Assembly: GCA_023139655.1 (NCBI GenBank)
Contig: JAGLNE010000052.1
Location: 1-20,121, forward strand
DNA from: Candidatus Parcubacteria bacterium
GTDB lineage: Bacteria; Patescibacteriota; Patescibacteriia; Patescibacteriales; UBA12075
Reading direction: 5' to 3'
Length of the DNA stretch: 20,121 bases
Numbering within the stretch: position 1 is the first letter of the stretch; every line of letters begins with the position of its first letter. The notes beneath the pieces were generated by a model. That model saw nothing but the letters and a program-made list of their open reading frames with translations. It was not told the origin of the DNA and searched no databases. Below, piece by piece: positions 14,701-20,121 of the stretch. The position numbers were made by a program, and so were the translations under genes.

Positions 14701-17700
14701 CGGCTGGCATGATCCTTGCCAGGAACCGCTAAGTATGGTTTGTACTGATATAACTTTACCGATTTGCGATCCTAACCAGGATTTATTTTGCGATGAAACG
14801 CAGAGTTGTATCTGCGAATTTAATTCTAATACTGATGATAGCTGCCAGGCCCGGTCGCTTAGGCTTGGTAGTTGTGAGCCTTATTTTTGCCCTAATTCTC
14901 CGGGTGAATGCAGCCCGTATGCCGGTCAGGATATAGTAGTTGATACTTGCGACCAGACATGCAATGGAGTGGCTAATTGTGCGACTGCCGGTTGTACCTA
15001 CTATGCTGACCGTGATCAATGTGTTCTGGATTCATTAGTTTGCACTAAGACGGTTCAAGATGTTTTTAATAATAATGTTATTGCCCGTTGCCAGGATTCA
15101 AGTAGTGAAATGCGCTGGCACTTTGCCACTCCGGGCAGCTGTCCGCTTGGCTGGACCATGACGACTAACAATCGTTGCCAAGAGGATGGAGCAGGTGGTT
15201 TGTGTTCACTTTGCCCCAGCGGTTTTAGCTGCCAAGACCATGACAATGACGGTGATGGCAGCTGCCTTAGTGATGAGCAGCTTTGCCCGGGCGCGCCGGC
15301 TTGCAACGCGGCTAACGAATGTATAGAAATTGACAATGGCACTTGTGAATGTTGCTGCGAGATCGGTCAAGACGCGCGTGACTGTTGTTGGCCCCTTACC
15401 TGCGAAGGGGAATGCGGTGATGATCGGATAACCGATACTGATACTTATGGCTATTGCTCGGGCTGTGCCAACACGCCGGATCCGGACGCGGCCTGTAATT
15501 GTGAAGGGCATAGCGGTAAGTTTTGCGATTTAAGCGTTCCTAACGGAGTTTGCCGGGATTGCGCCGGACTTGGTACGGCTGATTGCCAAGCGCATAGCAA
15601 TGTTTGCTGTCTGGACGCGATGGCCGGGGACCAGTGCCGCGGCGGAGATGGCAATTTGCTTGCGAACGGGGTTTGCGCTTATTTTAATTGCGATACGGTT
15701 CAGCCTTGGCTTTGCGCCAGTACGACCCCGATTACTACCGGTACTTATAGTTCTGTAAATACCTGTAGCAGTGATTGCGCGGCGACGTATGGGAATAATG
15801 GCGGAGAATCGTGTTATAACCCGACTCTTGGCAACTGCTCTTTGCCTTGTAGTAGCGGCTACTCGTGCTTGGGTATTAGTGGTTGTTCCGCTGCCGGTTG
15901 TAGCGCTTATGACAGTACTTGCCGCTGTTGCTGTACGCCGGGTGCGGGTGACAATTGCAACCTTATTAACCCTCAGCTGGTATGTGAACCAGATTTGTCG
16001 CCTTGTTCCGGCACGGCGCGCGGGCTTTGTTGTGGTTGTTCAATTGATACGGATTGTGGCTTGCCGGCTATTAGTGCCGGTTGTGGCCAGGATTCGTGTT
16101 GTCGCGCCCGTCCAGATATAGTTAGCACTATGCCGGCGGATGATGACGACCTGGTTTGCCGCAATGCGGCTGTAATTGCTAATTTTAGCCAACCTATTGA
16201 TACGGGAAGCCTTACCGGTAATGTCTTGGTAGTAGGTGAATATGACGAGCCATGTCCGGTTGGCACCCAATTTTTAGCGGCCGCTGACTTTGAACCAATT
16301 AGTCAAAATATAGTAATTAGATATATTAATAACGCGTGGTTAGGATTTAAAAATTTAATCGCTAAAATATGGCTCAATGATACGGCCTATGCTTATGTTA
16401 ATCCGCAGACAAATATGAATTATTGCGCTATTACCGGCGGTGCTACCGGCTATAATGATCCTGTCGGCAATGGAGTAATGGAGTTTCGCTCTAATCGCTT
16501 ATTGGACGGTAATCGGCGGTATTATGTAATTGTTAAGGGTGACAGTAGTTTGGACAGCTCAAGCGGAGTGCTTAATCAATGGGGGATCGGGCTTAATTCG
16601 TCTGATAATCCGTGGCAGAGTCCTTCCACTGGCAATAATATTTTTAATGGTATTGATTATATTAATGCTTATGTCTGGACTTTTACTACCATGGACGACC
16701 AAGGTCCGGGACAAGGGGTATGCGAGATCGGCCAAGTACTGGTTCGTCCGTCAAGTTATTTATTTCAAACCACTACCGAAAATGCTAATGAAACGGATAA
16801 TGTGCCGACTGACCCTAGTTTTGACACCAGGGCGGACAAAGACAAAGTATTTGTTGCTCAGGCGCGCAGCCAGAATAATCAGGTTTTAACGCCGGTTCCC
16901 GGCTATGCTTGGGACTGGGTATGGAGCTCGGATCTTCCTGCGGTGGCTGATATTACCAATGAAACCGGCTGGCCGGCTGGTGAACGTCGGCAACTGGTAG
17001 AGGCTGATAGTGGAGCCAGTGACGCCAATACCTATATCCGGGCAGAGATTAATCTTACTGATTCAACATATTCAACCGTTGGCGACGGCGTTGTTGGCGC
17101 GGCCCGGGTTTATGTATTTTTATGCTCTAACCCATGGCCACCGGTTGTTGCCGGAACCTGGAGCCCTTGGATCGATAATAGTGGTAATTGCACTATCGGT
17201 GCTGGTAGTTGTTATGATACGCATTTTGAGCTTTATTATTGTCGGGACGAAGGACAATTTGGTTCTTATGACGATTTGCCGTCACTGGTAAGTGGCAATG
17301 AACAAATAATACGCAGTCAAGAAGGAGAAATTTTGAAAGAGGCTTTCTTCCCCCGCGCTTCTAGCCCAGTCGGAACCACGACATTAAACGTGTCTAATAC
17401 CGGTATCGGCAGGACAGTAGATGTTAGTTGGCCGCACATTACCATTGACCCTTTGATTATCGGTTATCGTTTGTATTGGGGGAGCTCGCCTGGCAATTAT
17501 AGTGATTTCGTTACTATATATAATGATGGCAGTGACAACCACGAGAATGTTGGCCCCTGCGCGGGCGCGAATAATTTCGCTTGCGCGGTAACGTCTCTGA
17601 ATAATAACCAAACCTATTATTTTAGTTTAACTAGCTTTTACCAATCCGGGGTTGAGAGCGGTCATTTTGGTGAAGTGTTGGTTGATGTCGCTGATACTCT

Positions 17701-17974
17701 CGCACCGCCCACACCGATACTTCTTCCTATTACTGTCGGCAATTCGGAGCTTACGCTTAGCTGGAGCCCGATCCCGGACGCGGATAGCTATATTGTTTCG
17801 TACGGCATAAGTAGCGGTGCTCCTTATGGCTGGTCGCAGAATATCGGCAGTGACACAAGCGTAATAATTTCCGGCTTGACCAGTGGCACAACCTATTATT
17901 TCGTAGTTCGTTCCTCGGATAACTATGGTAATGAGAGCCCGGATTCAAATGAAGAGAATGCTGTGCCGAATTAA
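11798..17974 (+). CDS. Giant Cys-rich surface protein with T4SS-pilin-like N-terminus, IPT/TIG and FN3 domains, 2058 aa
   Basis: The first 120 residues repeat the plan of the 875 aa neighbour: signal peptide to about Ala26, INYAANLGL, helix 52-79 with LGIIAVAIVMYAGWLWM, linker DPEKINKAKKAL, and helix 97-118. Next come a Cys-pair domain (127-179, 14 Cys, granulin-like spacing), a Big_5-like Ig domain (about 185-310), a DCGG/CxxC segment (410-500), four IPT/TIG-like domains (about 503-620, 635-720, 725-805, 820-905), a very Cys-rich region (908-1437), another Big_5-like domain (from 1438), an Ig-like stretch, and two fibronectin III domains (about 1861-1965 and 1968-2058). A hand count gives about 130 Cys. 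CxCCC occurs at 1183-1187 and 1375-1379. No enzymatic motif was seen. It is probably a long disulfide-stabilised adhesin anchored by, or assembled through, the pilin core. The next gene starts 32 bases after its stop. Confidence 0.82.
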   Translation: MNIFYKKLIFLSLFISSFLVVGFAMAQADLGINYAANLGLEGAVGTDPRVLIVNIVKYFLSLLGIIAVAIVMYAGWLWMTSNGDPEKINKAKKALTGAIIGLIIILSAFMIVVFISRFVSDAISPPCNAVCASGEKCCQGSPDYCCANAEICCNRGGVNECCAAGGYCCAGIGCSITPCSTLIPSVFQLSSTVPMDGSTNVIKNVRLRFNFNLNIDPLTVDASSVEISDSVGPVSGDLSVSGKRIIFEPDAGTCPANPCNADRCFATGTHVTVLIHDLVSSSGRPLEQWINPATSLAENCGTTGNPCTVSFDVGDLIDCEDPNVGLNITQVCQAANNPIDAWAQDDSGVADIELLVDSNPYDINVNGAAANPFFTTFNWDGSGYTPGTPVTFTARANDYDAHTSSRSITTILRPEHCCDGWLNFDETGVDCGGTECASCDGAACGASLNDDCDIDENGTPDIDCTLNNSRCSSNFCDCDMSGADCQIVGYAAGIDDCCLCQRPPTIDWVTPLGGFCRDAADNPTNNPCQRDTDCVVGYCDMDTGNGAVGNLITIIGRNFGSAAGIVEIDGVPATHIIPGCPNTWANNQVIVQVPPGVSLPITNVIVRLEAANGYEDTTGFDARGPVLDFLINSIVRPGLCGITPDTASLGATIDYVGINLGGSSAFFGNISSNIAAIDMGPFGATTGQAGVPNLQNGQTSTFNLNGIINSNYLTFTKIAETPPGPSITGFDPDNGAPGQYVTISGTGFGASQGSSQVFFGTDEADYNFPAICADSIWGDNQVIVKVPSIGAGPYVISMDLGVSIIDTSALTPSQFTVNTTVRPNLCKIQPVMGPNNSNISLWGEDFGAPPPAGLVRFHSGVDQTIVTLWGVEADAMRIDTTISGAAISGPVKVVQGGVEGNGLDLTIGLCSAAPNPDAACGTWFCCPENTYREGRCVADPADPVNGCDLALSSSVYEWDFSTEDVTYAGWHDPCQEPLSMVCTDITLPICDPNQDLFCDETQSCICEFNSNTDDSCQARSLRLGSCEPYFCPNSPGECSPYAGQDIVVDTCDQTCNGVANCATAGCTYYADRDQCVLDSLVCTKTVQDVFNNNVIARCQDSSSEMRWHFATPGSCPLGWTMTTNNRCQEDGAGGLCSLCPSGFSCQDHDNDGDGSCLSDEQLCPGAPACNAANECIEIDNGTCECCCEIGQDARDCCWPLTCEGECGDDRITDTDTYGYCSGCANTPDPDAACNCEGHSGKFCDLSVPNGVCRDCAGLGTADCQAHSNVCCLDAMAGDQCRGGDGNLLANGVCAYFNCDTVQPWLCASTTPITTGTYSSVNTCSSDCAATYGNNGGESCYNPTLGNCSLPCSSGYSCLGISGCSAAGCSAYDSTCRCCCTPGAGDNCNLINPQLVCEPDLSPCSGTARGLCCGCSIDTDCGLPAISAGCGQDSCCRARPDIVSTMPADDDDLVCRNAAVIANFSQPIDTGSLTGNVLVVGEYDEPCPVGTQFLAAADFEPISQNIVIRYINNAWLGFKNLIAKIWLNDTAYAYVNPQTNMNYCAITGGATGYNDPVGNGVMEFRSNRLLDGNRRYYVIVKGDSSLDSSSGVLNQWGIGLNSSDNPWQSPSTGNNIFNGIDYINAYVWTFTTMDDQGPGQGVCEIGQVLVRPSSYLFQTTTENANETDNVPTDPSFDTRADKDKVFVAQARSQNNQVLTPVPGYAWDWVWSSDLPAVADITNETGWPAGERRQLVEADSGASDANTYIRAEINLTDSTYSTVGDGVVGAARVYVFLCSNPWPPVVAGTWSPWIDNSGNCTIGAGSCYDTHFELYYCRDEGQFGSYDDLPSLVSGNEQIIRSQEGEILKEAFFPRASSPVGTTTLNVSNTGIGRTVDVSWPHITIDPLIIGYRLYWGSSPGNYSDFVTIYNDGSDNHENVGPCAGANNFACAVTSLNNNQTYYFSLTSFYQSGVESGHFGEVLVDVADTLAPPTPILLPITVGNSELTLSWSPIPDADSYIVSYGISSGAPYGWSQNIGSDTSVIISGLTSGTTYYFVVRSSDNYGNESPDSNEENAVPN

Positions 17975-18006
17975 TTTTTTTATAATTTATAAATAAATAC
18001 ATTAAT

Positions 18007-18825
18007 ATGTTTGATGATGCAGACAATAAAACAAGCGATAACACGAGCGAAGGAGGGGATAATACAACTCCTGCGGCTCCACCACCGGCTTCTGTTGATA
18101 AAGAAAAGCCTTCGGGGGACAACGTAGTGCCTGTTCCGGCTAGTGATTTGCCTACACCCGCGGTCCCAAAAAGTCCGCCAGCGCCTGCCGAATCCAAGCT
18201 AAATGCGGGAGTGGAAGATATTTTTTCCGATACTGAGGCGGGTGAAGCTGAACCAATAAAGCCAGCCGCGTTTCAGCCAAAGGCTAACCTTACTCCCAGA
18301 GAAGATCTAAGCGTAGAAGAGCCAAGCGGTAATAAGTTTAGAAAGATAATAATTTCGCTTGTTTTGATCGTTGTCTTGGGCGCGATTGGCGTAGGCGGAG
18401 TGTATGGCTACAAGTATGTAATGAATTTAATCGGTGAGGAAGATGCTAAAGCAATAAACGCTCCTGAAGATGAAAATACGCAAGGTAATATTATTGAACC
18501 GAAAACCGTTGAACCACAGCCAAAAGACATTATAGAGCCGTCAGAGGAGACTGAGCCTGTTCAAATGCCGCCAAGCAGTCCCACGTCTATGCCGCCTTTG
18601 GACACCGATAATGACGGTTTAAGTGACCAAGAAGAAATAACGCTCGGTACAGATATAAATAGCGTAGACACCGATAATGATGGTTTGTTTGACCGGGAAG
18701 AAGTTTATGTCTATAAAACCGATCCGACTAACGAAGACACGGATGGAGACGGGTTTTTGGACGGCGCTGAAGTGCGGGACGGATATAACCCGAACGGGTC
18801 AGGCAAGCTTTATGAAATAAATTAA
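18007..18825 (+). CDS. Single-pass membrane protein with thrombospondin type 3 repeats, 272 aa
   Basis: The function is unknown. Residues 1-112 are a disordered Pro/Glu/Ala-rich tail without a signal peptide, predicted to stay inside. A membrane helix spans 113-135 (KIIISLVLIVVLGAIGVGGVYGY). After a Glu/Pro-rich spacer, three TSP3-type repeats begin at 199, 221 and 244 (DTDNDGLSDQEE, DTDNDGLFDREE, DTDGDGFLDGAE); their DxDxDG spacing is that of calcium-binding loops. The chain ends 19 residues past the last repeat. It lies 32 bases downstream of the 2058 aa gene and is likely cotranscribed, although a TATAAT (17981-17986) without a good -35 lies in the gap. It may act as a calcium-dependent partner of the giant ectodomains. 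Hairpins follow the stop. Confidence 0.82.
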   Translation: MFDDADNKTSDNTSEGGDNTTPAAPPPASVDKEKPSGDNVVPVPASDLPTPAVPKSPPAPAESKLNAGVEDIFSDTEAGEAEPIKPAAFQPKANLTPREDLSVEEPSGNKFRKIIISLVLIVVLGAIGVGGVYGYKYVMNLIGEEDAKAINAPEDENTQGNIIEPKTVEPQPKDIIEPSEETEPVQMPPSSPTSMPPLDTDNDGLSDQEEITLGTDINSVDTDNDGLFDREEVYVYKTDPTNEDTDGDGFLDGAEVRDGYNPNGSGKLYEIN

Positions 18826-18830
18826 CGTTA

Positions 18831-18890
18831 TTTTCCCTAGCGGGAAAAGCCGCAAATGCGAATGCGGCACATACGAATGTGTGTTTTTTT
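18831..18890 (+). terminator. Cluster of three hairpins ending in a T-run
   Basis: Three stems follow in series: TTTTCCC/GGGAAAA (18831-18848), GCCGCA/TGCGGC (18849-18868) and CACAT/ATGTG (18868-18881), then seven T residues (18884-18890). The last stem plus T-run fits a rho-independent terminator; the first two are back to back with no gap. Confidence 0.7.
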
Positions 18891-18910
18891 GTTTCACGGG
18901 GTAGGTTAGG

Positions 18911-18980
18911 CTGTAGAAGAATCCGCGTTATATCCGCGTAGTTATCCGCGTTAAATCAGCGCTAAGACCGTGTAAAACAA
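18911..18980. repeat. Dispersed repeat, copy B
   Basis: It starts CTGTAGAAGAATC as copy A (3840-3903) does, then has tandem ATCCGCGTTA-type units and ends near CCGTGTAAAA, where copy A has CCATGTA. I judge the two alignable along their whole length with scattered substitutions. Confidence 0.75.
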
Positions 18981-19042
18981 AATAAAATAAAAAATTTTCG
19001 TAAAAAAATATAAAAAAATATAATAATTTTATATTCTTAAAT

Positions 19043-20065
19043 ATGGCAAATGAAAAAGATAAAATATTGGCTGAGATAAATATTCCCGGCGCTCTAGCCG
19101 ATGGCGGATTAAAAAAGAAAGACACGACAGTAATCCATGCGATGCCGAAAAGTTTTTTAAGTTCAACCACTCCCGGTAAAGACAAAACTAAGCGGGTTGG
19201 CCTTTTAATTTTAGTTTGCGGAGGAATCCTATTAATTGCGATATTTGCCGCGGCTTATTATTATTTAACAAATTATAATTCCAAAGTGGATATCCCAGCT
19301 ACAAGCCAAATCGAGAAAACAGAAAATGTTTTGCTTAAAGACGATAAAATTCTTGAACCAGAGCCAATCGTAGAATCTCCTCCACTTAATGGCTTAGAAC
19401 AAGAAGAAGCAGTAGAGGAAACAGATATTAAGCGGGTAAATATGGCCACTAGCACTAATACTTTGGAGGCTACTTCAACCGTGATTGAAGTTGAGCCTGT
19501 TCCGGCGGTTATTAGTTATTCCAGTGACAGCGACCAGGATGGATTGAGTGATCTGGAAGAAATTCTCTTGGGTACTGATTTGCAAAAAATCGACTCGGAT
19601 GATGACGGCTATGACGACAAATCGGAATTATTAAACCTTTATAATCCGGGTGGAGTGGGAGAAATTGTAACCAACCCAAAGATAAAGAAGTACACTAACG
19701 CGACTTACCGTTATTCCTTGTATTATCCGGACGCCTGGTCAGTTGAGCGCGTGGGCGGTGATGAGTCAATAATGCTTAAGTTGGATAATAACCAATTTTT
19801 TCAAATAATAGTGTCCTTAAAGACCGATGGCCTGTCTCTTGAAGATTGGTATAAAAAAGAATTTAATGTGCCGACAATTAATCCAGATCAAAAGCTGTAT
19901 AAGCAAGGTTGGACCGGCATAAAAAGCCAGGATGCGATGATAATTTATTTGGTTTATCCAAATGAAGAAAAATTATATACCGTAACCTACAATCTGGGCT
20001 TACAGCAAACAATCAGCTACCAAAATATATTTGAGATGATGGTTAATAGTTTGGAGCGTACATAG
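19043..20065 (+). CDS. Single-pass membrane protein with thrombospondin type 3 repeats and PsbP-like C-terminal domain, 340 aa
   Basis: The function is unknown. Residues 1-51 are a basic cytoplasmic segment, followed by a membrane helix at about 52-78 (VGLLILVCGGILLIAIFAAA) and an acidic linker. Two TSP3-like repeats begin at 162 (DSDQDGLSDLEE) and 184 (DSDDDGYDDKSE). The C-terminal domain (about 212-340) opens with YRYSLYYPDAWSVE and has alternating strands, as in PsbP-like/lipoprotein domains of Patescibacteria and Gram-positives. The design parallels the 18007 gene (tail, helix, linker, TSP3), so they are probably distant paralogs, this one with an added globular head. The ATG start has no Shine-Dalgarno; TATAAT at 19019-19024 without a clear -35 is a possible -10. 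Confidence 0.82.
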   Translation: MANEKDKILAEINIPGALADGGLKKKDTTVIHAMPKSFLSSTTPGKDKTKRVGLLILVCGGILLIAIFAAAYYYLTNYNSKVDIPATSQIEKTENVLLKDDKILEPEPIVESPPLNGLEQEEAVEETDIKRVNMATSTNTLEATSTVIEVEPVPAVISYSSDSDQDGLSDLEEILLGTDLQKIDSDDDGYDDKSELLNLYNPGGVGEIVTNPKIKKYTNATYRYSLYYPDAWSVERVGGDESIMLKLDNNQFFQIIVSLKTDGLSLEDWYKKEFNVPTINPDQKLYKQGWTGIKSQDAMIIYLVYPNEEKLYTVTYNLGLQQTISYQNIFEMMVNSLERT

Positions 20066-20084
20066 AATTTACGCGTTTGCTTAT

Positions 20085-20114
20085 TTGACAAGTATACGCA
20101 TTAGCTAATATTAA
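20085..20114 (+). promoter_or_regulatory. Candidate promoter reading out of the window
   Basis: A perfect -35 box TTGACA (20085-20090) is followed after 18 bases by TATTAA (20109-20114), a four-of-six -10 match. It lies 20 bases after the last stop codon and would serve a gene to the right that is not visible here. Confidence 0.45.
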
Positions 20115-20121
20115 TTATTTT

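Overview
The window looks like a piece of a Patescibacteria (Candidate Phyla Radiation, CPR) chromosome, probably from the Parcubacteria side. I infer this from gene content and protein style, not from a search. The pointers are: mostly SD-poor starts; a short Rel protein; VirB2/TrbC-like pilin cores at the N-terminus of huge extracellular proteins; membrane-anchored thrombospondin type 3 repeat proteins; and almost every intergenic gap filled by a different palindromic repeat. Base composition is moderate to AT-rich and the standard bacterial code fits all ORFs.

Left part (1-5448) is mainly housekeeping. A LytR-CpsA-Psr cell-wall ligase (minus strand, cut by the left edge) diverges from signal peptidase I, histidyl-tRNA synthetase, ribosomal protein S21 and a GatB/YqeY-family protein. 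A clear terminator closes that run. A frameshifted REP-associated tyrosine transposase (Y1_Tnp, HUH type) follows, and carries REP-like palindromes inside its own coding sequence.

Middle part (5445-8941): a strong promoter reads into a secreted protein with two copies of an exact 60-residue-period repeat, a MopE-type Asp/Cys motif and a beta-helix-like C-terminal half. It converges on a bifunctional (p)ppGpp synthetase/hydrolase that lacks the usual C-terminal ACT/zinc-finger region. The two genes share a bidirectional terminator.

Right part (8942-20065) is a surface-protein locus. Two tandem paralogs (875 and 2058 aa) both begin with a signal peptide and a two-helix T4SS-pilin-like core, then continue into long ectodomains. 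These hold SbsA/Big_5-like Ig domains, a phage-tail-sheath-like module in the first, and IPT/TIG domains, about 130 cysteines and two fibronectin III domains in the second. Two single-pass membrane proteins with thrombospondin type 3 (calcium-binding-like) repeats follow, the last with a PsbP-like C-terminal domain. My inference is that this is a cell-surface or pilus-associated adhesion apparatus, with the nearby signal peptidase and LCP ligase as general envelope functions. The most novel elements are the pilin-adhesin fusions, the Cys-rich giant, and the REP-like palindromes inside the transposase gene.
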